Assembly: GCA_016712885.1 (NCBI GenBank)
Contig: JADJQF010000011.1
Location: 372,001-436,000 of the forward strand
DNA from: Candidatus Flexicrinis proximus
Lineage (GTDB): Bacteria; Chloroflexota; Anaerolineae; Aggregatilineales; Phototrophicaceae
Direction of reading: 5' to 3'
Length of the DNA stretch: 64,000 nt
Position 1 is the stretch's first letter; every line of letters starts with the position of its first letter. Made by a program: the position numbers and the translations under genes. The notes beneath the pieces were generated by a model. It did not search any database. It saw nothing but the letters and a program-made list of their open reading frames with translations, and was not told where the DNA came from. Shown in pieces: positions 52,301-61,251 of the stretch.

Positions 52301-53932
52301 CACCACGTTGTTCAGGCGGTATTCGAAGGTGTAGGTTCCCGGCAACGTCGGGGTCGACAGACTGAAACTGCCGTCGGCATTGACGGTCAGGCTGCCGCCC
52401 GCGAGAGGAACGGTCACGCCAGCGCTGTTAGTGGTCACGGCGCCGCCGAGCGACCCGCCGCCGAATGTGGCGAGAGTCGCCAGCGGGAAGCCGCGGTCGT
52501 CGTTATCGAGCAAGTCGTTCGGGTCGGCGGCGGTAATGATCAGGGTCTGGCCGGTGCCTACCGTATAGTTGCCATCGTCGACGGCGATCGGCGCCTTGCG
52601 GATTTCGAAGGTCACGGTCGCGTCGTCGGAGGCGGCAGCGTTGGTCAGGCGGTATTCGAACGTAAAGAGTCCGGTCTGTGTCGTGCTGACCAAGCCGAAA
52701 TTGCCGTCGGTCTGAACCGTGAGCAGGCCGCCGGCCAACGCGACTGTCGCGCCGCCGGGGTTGTCGGTCACGCTGCCGCCAAGCGACCCGCCGCCAAAGC
52801 TGCTGATGCTGCCGGGCGGGACGCCGAGGCTGTCCGCGCTGCCGCCATTAGCGTTGTTCAGGTCGCCGCCGAGCGGGCTGCCGACCAGCATGACGAACGT
52901 ATCGTCGTTGGCGACCGGGCCTTCCTGTATGTTGAGCGTCACGGTGGCCGTGTCGAAACCGGCGCTGTTGGTCAGCTGGTAGTCGAAGGTGTAAGCGCCG
53001 GGGGTGGCCGCGGTGGCGTCGACGGTGAGCGCGCCGCTGGCGGCCAGGGTGACGGTGACCCCACCAGAGCCGGGGATGAGGACTGTCGCGCCGGCCGCGT
53101 TGTCGGTGACCGCGCCGCCGAGGCTGCCACTACCGAAGCTGGTGACGGTCGCGACGGGATTGGCGAGATTGTCATTGGTGGCGACGTTGTGGCTGGTGTT
53201 AATTGTTCCGAGAGTGACGGCAAACGGGTCGTCGTTGGCGGTGGGCGCAAACTCGAACGGCGCGTGCATCAGGCTCAGGTCGTCGACATAGATGCGGCCA
53301 GCGCCGCCAGCGATCAGCTTGACGAGGGTCTTGGTAACCGGCTTATCGAGGGTCATGGTGCCGGAGAACTGCGCGTAGGGGAAGGTGCCGGAGGAGGCAG
53401 GCAGGCTGAGTTTTTCTTTTGTGGCGTCGTCGTAGGTGACGATGAGTTTGGCGCGGAAACTGCCGGTGACCGCTGCGCCCTCAGCCCAGTAGGTTAAGGT
53501 GAGGGTGTCATTGGCGACACCCATCGGCAGGGCCACCTGCTTGAGGACACGCCGGACATTAGTGATCTCAGCAAAGAACTGGAAGGCACATTCGCCGCTA
53601 TGGGCGACGAACTTGTCGGGTTTGGTGGGGTGGCCGACGCGATTGCAGACGCGCTTGGAGAGGCTGAGCAGGGAGACGCCGGTCCAGTTCGCGGCGCCGC
53701 TGGCGGACGCGTCGGCGGTCTCGAAGCCGCCGTTTTGCAGCAGTTCGGTATCGCGGAGACTGGAGGGGAGGCGCGATGTGTCGTCGAAGGCGCGGAATTC
53801 GGAAGGCGATTGGCCGGGGGAGGTGGGAGGCGTGAGGACGCGCTGAGCCTGAAATGCCGCGGAGAAGGAGAAAAGCAGGATGAGAACTGTGAGATAATTG
53901 CGCAGGACTCTCGTCATCCAATGTTTGGCCAT
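46334..53932 (-). CDS. Giant secreted repeat-domain surface protein with beta-helix region
   Basis: The 2532-residue protein starts with a signal peptide (LRNYLTVLILLFSFSAAFQAQ) and a lectin-like first domain (about 60-225, LLQNGGFETADASASGAANW). Twelve tandem domains of about 100 residues follow. Each begins P(V/I)A-x-DD and ends in GxYTFxYRL...DDATVT; two subtypes alternate through much of the array. Then come a Big_5 Ig-like domain (FSTTPADAATLIPRDTNITIDF), one more PEAVDDTYNV domain, and a right-handed parallel beta-helix of about 600 residues rich in N, T, G and I. A role in adhesion, matrix or polysaccharide binding is likely. No cell-wall anchor is visible. The frame is interrupted by TGA before a conserved 79-residue tail. 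The start may be the internal Met6. Confidence 0.88.
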   Translation of the reverse strand: MAKHWMTRVLRNYLTVLILLFSFSAAFQAQRVLTPPTSPGQSPSEFRAFDDTSRLPSSLRDTELLQNGGFETADASASGAANWTGVSLLSLSKRVCNRVGHPTKPDKFVAHSGECAFQFFAEITNVRRVLKQVALPMGVANDTLTLTYWAEGAAVTGSFRAKLIVTYDDATKEKLSLPASSGTFPYAQFSGTMTLDKPVTKTLVKLIAGGAGRIYVDDLSLMHAPFEFAPTANDDPFAVTLGTINTSHNVATNDNLANPVATVTSFGSGSLGGAVTDNAAGATVLIPGSGGVTVTLAASGALTVDATAATPGAYTFDYQLTNSAGFDTATVTLNIQEGPVANDDTFVMLVGSPLGGDLNNANGGSADSLGVPPGSISSFGGGSLGGSVTDNPGGATVALAGGLLTVQTDGNFGLVSTTQTGLFTFEYRLTNAAASDDATVTFEIRKAPIAVDDGNYTVGTGQTLIITAADPNDLLDNDDRGFPLATLATFGGGSLGGAVTTNSAGVTVPLAGGSLTVNADGSFSLSTPTLPGTYTFEYRLNNVVSFDDGLVTVQVQASPVAQDDTLIMLAGSTFNGDLLIDNGAGPDSPGVPAYNNLTFGGGNLGGFVTDNPAGSSVAFAGGTLTVNLDGTVSLVNPTLPGLYTFQYRLSSAIPAFDDATVAFEVRKAPIAVDDGTYTMGTGQTLTITPADPNDLLDNDDRGFPLANLATFGGGSMGGTVADNAAAASVVFAGGTLTVNGDGSFTLAAPSLPGTYTFLYRLNNGVGSSDATVTIEVQQSPVAQDDAFSMLISDTLNGDLTADNGNGTDTPGVPAFNSLTFGGGDVGGTITTNTAPASVALAGGTLQVNADGSFSLTNPTMTGSFTFQYRLSNTIPAFDDATVTILVGTAPIAMNDSIDALVGSNVSYGVGKLFQNNGFGPDLLGIPAGDIVSFGAGSILGSTLVTDFADGATTPAGSFAGGELRVNADGSLTIFDPTLTGNFTFQYRLQNAFGFDDGTVTVSVYEAPVAQNDVFQFFYTVDQSAPNSLFASNGFGPDNLGFPSATIAFYGAGSLGGSVIDHAAGTSAPLAGGILTVNGNGSWSLTGALFTPGLYTFQYFLQNLASSSVATVTLNIVRAPDAVDDLAFTVASGGSFNFVPPDDLLVNDDRGFPLADVVSYGGGDAGGDITTFAANTSTSNFPGYAPGSGFLQINGAGTGIFTPPMLPSPFCGEFDFAYRLANSIPASDDAAVRVTVTCLPVANDDAFNVLVGAPLTGDLNDANGGSADILGFPVATISTFGGGSLGGTVADNAAGASVALAGGTLTVNADGTFSLNGTSVPGDYSFQYQLSSALPASDLATVTIQVRQTPVAVDDLTYAIGSGSTLTFTLANGVLFNDTVGYPVATVESFGGLDAGGTVTTNPAGTMLTPLGGDDGHLRIFADGTGTFEARTSPGRFCGSFDFQYRLSNGVSFDDANVSIAVACPPVARDDTFNSGFTPGVNGVGLTGDLNSDNGHGADSLSAPAATITSFTLGTVGTPVAFAGGTITVNADGTFTLVDADTPGTHTFNYTLSNLAGSSSALVTFVIDAPPQVFSTTPADAATLIPRDTNITIDFTEQVNIAAGGVTVTCGAGALAFAPSLPVAATDPLVINPAADLPANTVCTVTVLSASVADSDTNDAPNNLDGDNSGVEGGDFVFSFQTRPEAVDDTYNVTPHLTFDSTTPAFSVRDNDIPASVAITGFGPTSGTANGTAANGTNFITAGGAGGRVVLNADGTFLFYPDRLDSNTATTFFYTVTGGDTAQVTLNIQNQELIWFVDNDATGTVCLPSNANLGTQACPEDTLREITGHGLSSTPSIDTANDTIFIRNDGDDAPYLCGVPLESGEKIIGDGTSVAGETLASLSGVTPVNGSSLPSFSGSDPTFTDGAGSCLLINANNTMRGFTIGSTVSYALFSSVANIGTTSIRDVSINGANGLWILGSAGTLNAEFNTLTSNGSNIAVLNGIGGTITNSLASSITTTTGSISITGSDPSWTYTGNVTKTGAGRLVSINGTTGGTLAFPGTLTQDVTTPTNGILIDNQTGGTVSFGTINLGQTNPISGTGVTITDGSSTSTVNLGTLNLRQVGGATSVVITEYDGTVTSTAGTVSSTNIQAININGPVGLTTLGMTLTSVSSNGGANGISIQDTNGSFTVTGNGTTDASGGTIQNITNRGGSFISATNISLSNMNFINANTFDNAEPAEPAVALGNNASVNGALHFATVTGVTLDNLNITSSVQQGINGHTVNNFTLRNSALLNLGTGADEDGLHFFNMLGTNEITNTTITSSGDDNVNIQNNSGTSTITITGGSFNTGVLGSGLLFGPRGTNTTTINISGVTSNNNFSGGVVADASDTADMNITVTNSTITNNNDGIQISAASGDVDFDVDDNDFVGNDFLAINILKAAFSTGGTLDGYIRNNNPITIANGITADAIMAFQAGGGRLAVAITGNTINYAGTQRAILLQAGQDGNGTLQATVAGNTIDIQLDGAGNAVAGVLAQASITSPDGDGASMCLDFG

Positions 53933-54062
53933 TGCTGCATCCCGTCGTATATGAGAAGAAGGATCGGATTAATGTGAGGTTAGGAAACATAATATCACAA
54001 CCTTGCGCTGTGACGACGAGTTGTTTTTGCAGACGACGTGGAGACTTTAGCGCACTTGGCCC

Positions 54063-54200
54063 TGGAGGCGGCGCCTCGAAACCTCCGCGAGGGACTTGCG
54101 GCCCTGTACCCCCCATGTTCGGGTTTGTGGCATTCGCGCCACAAGACCGCTGCGTGAGGTACAGGAACGCATCCTCCTGCCGAGGCCGGGGATGTGGCGG
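54063..54200. repeat. GC palindrome repeat, family 2, diverged full copy
   Basis: TGGAGGCGGCGCCTCGAAACC, then CTCCGCGAGGGACTTGCGGCCC and a TTGTGGC/GCCACAA hairpin, end in CTCCTGCCGAGGCCGGGG. It lies in the 744-bp gap between the giant gene (minus) and the binding-protein gene (plus). The remaining 54200-54660 has no coding frame I can support and no clear promoter. Confidence 0.75.
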
Positions 54201-54676
54201 GCAAGAAGGGCGAATGTACGCGGATAGCACCAATCCACCGGTTTGTTGACGCGGGGGCCGCGATGCGTTACCCTTATGGAAGTAGGACAAAAGAAGATAA
54301 GATTTACTAGAAGACTTGGTTTCAGGACTCCATTCAAAAATGGCCTCTTTCCGCGGTGCCCCAACTGATTATCTTAGCATACCTCCATTATGGGAGCGCT
54401 CTCACCTCCGAGTTTCCGCAGGCAGGGAAGACTCTGGTCTTGCCCGCGCGGCCTGCTTCGTCTCCAAGCGAGCAGTACACCCGAGAAGCACATTTCGAGT
54501 GCCCAGATAAGTTTATGAGCCTGGCGGAAGTCGGGTTTACTGTATTTTAGCAGGAAAGGAAGGTGAACAACGGCGGCTAACGCGCCAAATCGTGTTCTTC
54601 GGTAGAGGCTCCCGCCGTTAAGGCGTGTGGAGCAGGCTATCAGAGTGTTGACCTGAGTCACCAGGAGATGAGTGCA

Positions 54677-56485
54677 ATGAAGTTTAGACGTTCTATGATC
54701 ATCATGTTAATTCTCGCAGTAGCGATGGCGATTGCTCCTGTGGCGGCAATTGCCCAGGACACGCTGCCCCGCAACGAAACACTGTATTTCAACGGGCAGC
54801 AGTGGGGTTCGGTCGTCGGTTGGAATCCGTATTCGAGCAATAACAACAACGCGATGGCCATCGCACAGCAGGACAATGCGCGCGTCCTGATGTTTGAGAC
54901 ACCATATCTCTATAATATGCTCGACGGTCAGGTTTACCCGCTGCTGGCCGCAGGCCCGTTTGCATGGAACGATGCCCGCACCGAACTGACGTTCAGTATC
55001 AATCCGGCTGCCGCCTGGAGTGACGACACTCCGGTGACCGCGGAAGATGTGGCCTATACCTGGGCGACCCACGTCGCTTACAGCACGCCGACCGCCTCTG
55101 CCAATATCGACTACATCGAAGATATCGTCGCGGCCGACACACATACCGTCGTGATCAAGGCGAAACTGAACGCAGACGGCGCAGCAGTTAACCCGCTGTT
55201 GGTTCAGGCGTATGTCAGCACGAATTACGTCAACCAGAAGGCCTGGACCCAGACGCTTGAAGCCCGGGCAGCCAATGATGCGACGGCGCTGCTGGCCGAC
55301 ACGGCCGAAGATGTGGTCGCCTCTGGTCCGTATATGAAGTACTTCGCCGATGACTCCAAGGTCGTCCTCGTTCGCGACGACGGCTACTGGGGCCAGGACG
55401 CGAGCATGTGGGGCAAGCTGCCCGTACCGAAATACCTTGCCCACAATATTTTCAAGGATAACGCCGCCGGTACCACCGCGCTGAAGTCGGGCGAAGTGGA
55501 TATCAGCCAGCAGTTCAACTCGAACGTTCAGGATCTGTGGCTGGTGGACGGCTTGCCCATCTCCACGTACCTGCCGGAAGCCCCGTACGGTATCGGCGCG
55601 AGCCTGCCGACCGCATTCTTCAACCTGAATTCACCGGGCCTGGACAATGTGGCCGTGCGGAAAGCGATCGCGATGGCGGTCGACTATCCGACGATCATCG
55701 CCAACGCCATGACCAACCAGTCGGCCACCTTCGAGCAGGTTCCGCGCTCGCTGATGAACCCGACCGCTGGTGAACAGGCGCTGTACAACCACGAAGCCGT
55801 TGCAGACCTGCAGTGGGTTGGCAACGACATCGAAGGCGCCAAGGCGCTGCTCGACGAAGCCGGTATCGTGGATACCGATGGCGACGGCTGGCGTGAGCTT
55901 GATGGCCAGAAGCTGAGCTACGTCGCGACCTGCCCGAACGGCTGGTCGGACTGGCAGGCTGCGATTGAAGTCGTGGCGGCCGCTGGTGCAGAAATCGGTA
56001 TCGACATCACCAGCAACTTCCCTGAGTGGTCGGTATACCAGACCGTCGTCACCAAGTCAGATGCCCCGCTGCAGGATGGCTACGACATCTTCATGATGTG
56101 GAGCGATGGCGCTGGTCCGACGCAGCCGTGGAGCCGCATGCGCAAGATGCTCAGCTCTGAATTCAACGGCATGGCGAGCAACTGGAACGGCAACTGGGGC
56201 GGTTACGCCAATGCCGAGGCCGATGCCTTGATCCAGGCGATCCCCACCGAGACCGACGCGGCGAAGCTAAGCGAAATGTACACGGAACTGGTCCGGATTT
56301 ACCTGACCGATGTCCCGTCGTTCACGCTGATGTACCGCCCGCAGTCGTTCCACACCGTGAACGAGAGCGTATGGACGAACTTCCCGTATGACGGCGACGG
56401 CACCAACCCGCCTGTCCCGCCGCTCGATCTGATGGATGGCTGGAGCGTGGCCGGTCTGTATAATCTGGAACTGGTCAACCCCTAG
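54677..56485 (+). CDS. Family 5 (Opp/Dpp-type) oligosaccharide-binding protein
   Basis: The 602-residue protein has a signal peptide (MKFRRSMIIMLILAVAMAIAPVAAIAQ). The ATG at 54677 has AGGAG nine bases upstream, whereas the earlier ATG 54668 touches the AGGAG itself. The family-5 fold shows LFINPAAAW-like YTLTFSI features, GPYMKYFADDSKVVLVRDDGYWG, AVRKAIAMAVDYPTII and YRPQSFHTVNESVW. Relatives include the cellobiose- and laminaribiose-binding proteins of Thermotoga. With a GH3 beta-glucosidase at the end of this cluster, a beta-gluco-oligosaccharide ligand is more likely than a peptide. Confidence 0.88.
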   Translation: MKFRRSMIIMLILAVAMAIAPVAAIAQDTLPRNETLYFNGQQWGSVVGWNPYSSNNNNAMAIAQQDNARVLMFETPYLYNMLDGQVYPLLAAGPFAWNDARTELTFSINPAAAWSDDTPVTAEDVAYTWATHVAYSTPTASANIDYIEDIVAADTHTVVIKAKLNADGAAVNPLLVQAYVSTNYVNQKAWTQTLEARAANDATALLADTAEDVVASGPYMKYFADDSKVVLVRDDGYWGQDASMWGKLPVPKYLAHNIFKDNAAGTTALKSGEVDISQQFNSNVQDLWLVDGLPISTYLPEAPYGIGASLPTAFFNLNSPGLDNVAVRKAIAMAVDYPTIIANAMTNQSATFEQVPRSLMNPTAGEQALYNHEAVADLQWVGNDIEGAKALLDEAGIVDTDGDGWRELDGQKLSYVATCPNGWSDWQAAIEVVAAAGAEIGIDITSNFPEWSVYQTVVTKSDAPLQDGYDIFMMWSDGAGPTQPWSRMRKMLSSEFNGMASNWNGNWGGYANAEADALIQAIPTETDAAKLSEMYTELVRIYLTDVPSFTLMYRPQSFHTVNESVWTNFPYDGDGTNPPVPPLDLMDGWSVAGLYNLELVNP

Positions 56486-56503
56486 TTAAGTAGCTAGACC
56501 AAG

Positions 56504-56579
56504 GGTGGCAGTATCTTCAGCACTCCGGCCCAGTCATAGGAGACGAACCCAGGACTGAGCCGGTGGGGTGACTGCCACC
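56504..56579 (+). terminator. Long imperfect hairpin between binding protein and permease genes
   Basis: GGTGGCAGT (56504-56512) pairs with ACTGCCACC (56571-56579). Inside, CCGGCCCAGTC pairs with GACTGAGCCGG. It follows the stop by 18 bp and has no clear T run. As in the gan operon, it probably stabilises or partly terminates the transcript so that the binding protein is made in excess. Confidence 0.65.
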
Positions 56580-56622
56580 TGATTATTACCTTTCTTGACG
56601 GTTGCTTATGATTTTGGTTTGC

Positions 56623-56774
56623 GGAGGCGCCGCCTCCACAACGCCGCGAGGGACCTGCGCCCTCGACCTCACACCTTCGATTTTGATGCGCTCACGCCGA
56701 AAAATCGCTGAACGAGGTGCAGGACTGCAGATTCCTGCCGGGATTTGGGCGAAACCCCAATGAGAGTGCATACT
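56623..56774. repeat. GC palindrome repeat, family 2, full copy
   Basis: GGAGGCGCCGCCTCC core, then CGCCGCGAGGGACCTGCGCCC, and the conserved end block GTGCAGGACTGCAGATTCCTGCCGGGATTTGG, then AACCCCAATGAGAGTGCATAC in two parts. It ends only 30 bp before the permease start. The 319-bp gap holds only this and the hairpin. Confidence 0.85.
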
Positions 56775-56803
56775 ATGGGCAAGGCTGTGCGAGGAGCTTT
56801 ACT

Positions 56804-57808
56804 TTGAAAGGTTACCGAGATTATTTCCTTAGGAAACTGGGCTGGTTTGTTCTCACTGTCATCGTAGCGTTCACGCTCAACTTTATCCTGCCTCGGCTGA
56901 TGCCGGGCGATCCGGTGGCGGCAATCGCAGCACGGATGGCGCAGGGTATATCAAATGCCACGGGCGTTCAGGCCGTATACGAGCAGTACACCGAGCTGTT
57001 CGGCACCAACAAACCGATACTGGAGCAGTACGCGATCTACATCCAGAATGTGGTCCGCGGCGACTTCGGCTTCTCGATCAGCCAGTACCCGCGAACGGTT
57101 GCAGATGTGATCAAGTCCTCGATCGGGTGGACGATTGCGCTGCAACTTCCTGCGATCATCGTCGGTTGGATCCTGGGGAATACGCTGGGTGCTTTGGCGG
57201 CTTACCTGAGGAAGGGTTTTGACAAAGCGCTGTTGCCGGCCAGCATCTTCCTGAGTAATTTTCCAGCGTTTGGCATGGCGATCGTGCTGCTGGGGATTTT
57301 TGCCGTCAACCTGAGGTGGTTTCCCACGTCGGGCGGCTACAGCTTCGACATGGTCCCGTCGCTGAGCTGGGAGTTTATGTGGTCGGTCATTGTGCATTAC
57401 CAGCTGCCGTTCTGGTCGATCGTGCTGATCACGATTGGCGGTCAGGCGATCGGGATGCGCTCCATGGCGATCTACGAGCTGAACGCAGATTACGTCAAGT
57501 ATGCGCGCTTCCTGGGGATCAAAGACCGCAAGATCATCCGGTACGTGTTCAGAAACGCGATGCTGCCCCAAATCACGGGCCTGGCGCTGTCGATCGGGAC
57601 GATGGTGAGCGGGGCGCTGTTTGCTGAGATCATCTTCAGTTATCCGGGGCTGGGCAATACCATCCTGACCGCGGTGCGAGGGGGAGACTACCCGTTGATT
57701 TCGGCCGCGACCCTAATTATTACCTTCATGTCGCTGATCGCGTTCTTTGTGCTCGAAATTGTGTACGGGCTCATTGATCCGCGCATCAAAGCCGCACAAT
57801 CCGAATAG
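56804..57808 (+). CDS. OppB/DppB-type ABC permease
   Basis: I use TTG 56804 behind GAGGAG, which gives a 334-residue protein starting KGYRDYFLRKLGWFVLTVI, as usual for DppB. The frame further up is made of repeat DNA. Features are RLMPGDPVAAI after segment 1, the periplasmic loop with FGFSISQYP, and the EAA-type loop MRSMAIYELNADYVKYARFLGI, ending ISYPGLGNTI-like IFSYPGLGNTI. It forms half of the oligosaccharide channel. Confidence 0.9.
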   Translation: MKGYRDYFLRKLGWFVLTVIVAFTLNFILPRLMPGDPVAAIAARMAQGISNATGVQAVYEQYTELFGTNKPILEQYAIYIQNVVRGDFGFSISQYPRTVADVIKSSIGWTIALQLPAIIVGWILGNTLGALAAYLRKGFDKALLPASIFLSNFPAFGMAIVLLGIFAVNLRWFPTSGGYSFDMVPSLSWEFMWSVIVHYQLPFWSIVLITIGGQAIGMRSMAIYELNADYVKYARFLGIKDRKIIRYVFRNAMLPQITGLALSIGTMVSGALFAEIIFSYPGLGNTILTAVRGGDYPLISAATLIITFMSLIAFFVLEIVYGLIDPRIKAAQSE

Positions 57809-57822
57809 GCGAGCAACCAACC

Positions 57823-58217
57823 ATGAAACACATGCGGCACTTACTCGGGCAGGTCTTTCAATCAGGGAAATTCGTCTTCGGCTTTGTGATCTTCACAACG
57901 ATCTTGTTGACGGTACTGATCTACCCCCTGATCGTAAGAGGACATCCGCTGGACATTATCAGCCGCGGAACGTTCCTCCCCCCTGGAATCTACGTGAATG
58001 TCTACGACAGTATGACTTTCACGGAGCGGTACACGCTAGTTCTGGACGAGGCCGCAGCACGACGCATTGCCGCCCGTCTGAACGATGAGGACCGCGAGAG
58101 GATGAAAGAGTGGCTGGTCGCGACGGGTATCCCTGAAGATCAGATAAACATAAATGATACGGCCAAGCTGGTTGAACAATGGGAAACCAACTTCGACCCG
58201 ACGGTGCGACTCCTGGG

Positions 58218-58221
<4 letters not shown>
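57823..58221 (+). CDS. OppC/DppC-type ABC permease, N-terminal part (frameshifted gene)
   Basis: The 132 residues hold the first membrane segment (FVFGFVIFTTILLTVLIYPLIV) and the beginning of a long outside loop, then end at TGA 58219-58221. The loop and five remaining segments continue at once in another frame from ATG 58218. One extra G in the GGG at 58215-58217 would join them as LLGMTNADRNYY with no gap. So this is one permease gene broken by a one-base deletion, real or technical. Confidence 0.8.
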
Positions 58222-59084
<863 letters not shown>

Positions 59085-59092
59085 GTGATCAC

Positions 59093-60103
59093 ATGTCAAA
59101 TGTCGTACTTGAAGTCAATGAACTGACGACGAAGTACATCACCCGGTTCCGGGAGAATATTTACGCTGTCGATCACGTCTCCCTGAAAGTCCTGGAAGGA
59201 CGATCGCTGGGGATCGCCGGAGAATCCGGCTGCGGCAAGTCGACGCTGGCACTGAGTCTGATGGGGTATTACTTTCCGCCCCTGTACTACTCCAGCGGGG
59301 AGATCATCGTCAACGGGCTGAACATCTCAGGGATGGACGCGGATGATGTCCGCAAGACGATCCTGGGAAGCGAGATTTCGTACATCCCACAGGCGGCGAT
59401 GAATGCACTCAACCCGACGCAGCGGGTGATCCACTTCATCGAGGACGTGGTGCAAGCCCACCACCCGAATATCTCTAAGAAAGAGATTTACGAGATGGCC
59501 CGCGAGCGGTTCGAACTGCTGGGCCTGCCGCGGGAAGTGCTGCAGAAGTACCCGGTCGAGCTGTCGGGTGGGATGAAACAGCGTACCGTGATCGCGACGT
59601 CCGTTATCCTTTCCCCGAAAGTGCTGATCGCGGATGAGCCATCCAGCGCACTGGATGTGACCTCGCAGAAGATGGTCATCAAGATGGTGCTGGACCTGAT
59701 GGAAAAGGGGATCATCAAGTCGCTGGTGTTCATCACGCATGAACTGCCGCTGCTCTACAACGTCACCGACGACATCATGGTCATGTACGCCGGTCAGGTG
59801 GTCGAGATCGGTTCGGCGGACCAGACGGTCTTCGACCCCATTCACCCGTATGCCAGAGCACTGATGGGCTCGATCATCGTCCCGGAAAAAGGGGTGCGGA
59901 ATGCCAAGCTAACCGCGATCCCGGGGACGCCGCCGAATCTCAAGAACCCGCCTTCGGGATGCCGGTTCGCAGAGCGGTGCAAGTACGTCAGGCCAGAATG
60001 CAGGACGACTTCGGTCAGCCTCCGAGATGTTGGAGGCGGCCGCGCCTACCGCTGTATCATACCGGAAGCAGAGTTGAGAGAGATTTATAAGAATGAATCA
60101 TGA
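59093..60103 (+). CDS. OppD/DppD-type ABC transporter ATPase
   Basis: The 336-residue ATPase has Walker A GESGCGKST (about 42-50), Q-loop YIPQAAMNALNPT, signature VELSGGMKQR, Walker B VLIADEPSSALD and H-loop FITHELPLL. The C-terminal oligopeptide/oligosaccharide extension has a cysteine cluster (CRFAERCKYVRPEC) that binds an iron-sulfur cluster in DppD-type proteins. The start is ATG 59093. It powers the channel together with the next gene, which it overlaps by 11 bp. Confidence 0.95.
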   Translation: MSNVVLEVNELTTKYITRFRENIYAVDHVSLKVLEGRSLGIAGESGCGKSTLALSLMGYYFPPLYYSSGEIIVNGLNISGMDADDVRKTILGSEISYIPQAAMNALNPTQRVIHFIEDVVQAHHPNISKKEIYEMARERFELLGLPREVLQKYPVELSGGMKQRTVIATSVILSPKVLIADEPSSALDVTSQKMVIKMVLDLMEKGIIKSLVFITHELPLLYNVTDDIMVMYAGQVVEIGSADQTVFDPIHPYARALMGSIIVPEKGVRNAKLTAIPGTPPNLKNPPSGCRFAERCKYVRPECRTTSVSLRDVGGGRAYRCIIPEAELREIYKNES

Positions 60104-60902
60104 TTCGATCATACTCAGTGGCAAAGGGGTCACCAAGGTCTTCGGGTTCGGCGCCAACAAGACGGTCGCCGTCGATCACGTAGACTTCAGTTTCAGAAAA
60201 GGCGAAGTTGTTTCGATCGTCGGCGAGTCGGGTAGCGGAAAGACCACGCTGGCGAAGATATTGCTCGGGCTCACTGCCGCCACCGAAGGCGAAATCTACT
60301 TTGAGGGAGAGCTGCGCGACATCCGGCGCCACAAGCAGAAGCGGGAATACTGGAAGAACATCCAGGCGATTTTCCAGGACCCGTTCTCCTCATACAACAT
60401 CTTCAGGAAGATCGATGCCGTGCTGCTGGACTGTATCCGGATGCGCGGCGGCAATAGGCTGTCGTACGACGAGAAGCTGGTGATGATGCGGGAGGCCTGC
60501 AGCTTCGTCAATCTGAAGTTCGACGAGCTGACCAACAAGTATCCCTTTGAGCTTTCCGGTGGACAGCAGCAGCGCCTGATGATTGCGCGAATCTTCCTGC
60601 TGAAGCCGAAAATCCTGCTGGCTGACGAGCCGACTTCGATGATAGATGCCTGTTCGCGGGCGACGATTCTGGACATGCTGATGAATCTGCGGACCGAGAT
60701 TGGCATGACGCCGATCTTCATCACGCACGACATCGGGCTGGCCTACTACATGTCGGATACCGTCTACATTATGGAACACGGCAAGTTCGTTGAAAGCGGA
60801 ACGGCCGATGCGGTGATTCTGAACCCGAAACAGCCTTATACTAAACGCCTGCTCAGCGATGTTCCAAAACTTCACGAAGAATGGGACCTTACAACGGTGT
60901 AG
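60093..60902 (+). CDS. OppF/DppF-type ABC transporter ATPase
   Basis: The 269-residue ATPase has Walker A GESGSGKTT, Q-loop AIFQDPFSSYN, signature FELSGGQQQR, Walker B ILLADEPTSMID and H-loop FITHDIGLAYY. It is shorter than usual OppF (about 320) because the C-terminal cysteine-containing extension is missing; it ends soon after PYTKRLLSDVPKL. It forms the ATPase heterodimer with the preceding protein. Confidence 0.93.
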   Translation: MNHDSIILSGKGVTKVFGFGANKTVAVDHVDFSFRKGEVVSIVGESGSGKTTLAKILLGLTAATEGEIYFEGELRDIRRHKQKREYWKNIQAIFQDPFSSYNIFRKIDAVLLDCIRMRGGNRLSYDEKLVMMREACSFVNLKFDELTNKYPFELSGGQQQRLMIARIFLLKPKILLADEPTSMIDACSRATILDMLMNLRTEIGMTPIFITHDIGLAYYMSDTVYIMEHGKFVESGTADAVILNPKQPYTKRLLSDVPKLHEEWDLTTV

Positions 60903-61074
60903 CGGGAGCAGAACGCGCGAAGCAGCATTGTCGAGTGCGTTCCGAGGTCTTTGTATAACCCAGGCGGCCGGGTGCTGCGGATAGATTGGCTCAGTGGTCG
61001 TCCGCAATCGCGACGTGCCTGTATAAGCCAGGCATTCGGCCCGGCGCTGCCTAGAGGCTGCTGCGGACCTGATT

Positions 61075-61190
61075 TGTGGAGGCAGCGCCTCCACGCCGCC
61101 GCGAGGGGCTTGCGCCGCTCGACCCCTCATCTGCGAGGTGCGGGATTGTAGACTCGTGCCGGGGATTAGGGTGGAGTCCCTATCGAAGGT
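61075..61190. repeat. GC palindrome repeat, family 2, full copy
   Basis: GTGGAGGCAGCGCCTCCAC at 61075-61093 is identical to the core at 29495. Then come GCCGCGAGGGGCTTGCGCC and the end block GGATTGTAGACTCGTGCCGG and GGGTGGAGTCCCTATCG. It lies between the transporter operon and the GH3 gene; the first part of the gap (60902-61070) shows nothing recognisable. Confidence 0.85.
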
Positions 61191-61251
61191 GACCGACCGT
61201 GCGCCGCGCCCAATACAGTGTAAGCGGCCACTTTTTAGCATAAGGACGAAG

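Noticed and set aside
54374..54661. 95-codon minus-strand frame upstream of the binding protein
   Set aside because: No ribosome binding site, mixed composition and no recognisable domain.
56717..56803. ATG start for the OppB-type permease at 56717
   Set aside because: Those codons lie in the family-2 repeat. TTG 56804 has a proper GAGGAG site and the usual N terminus.
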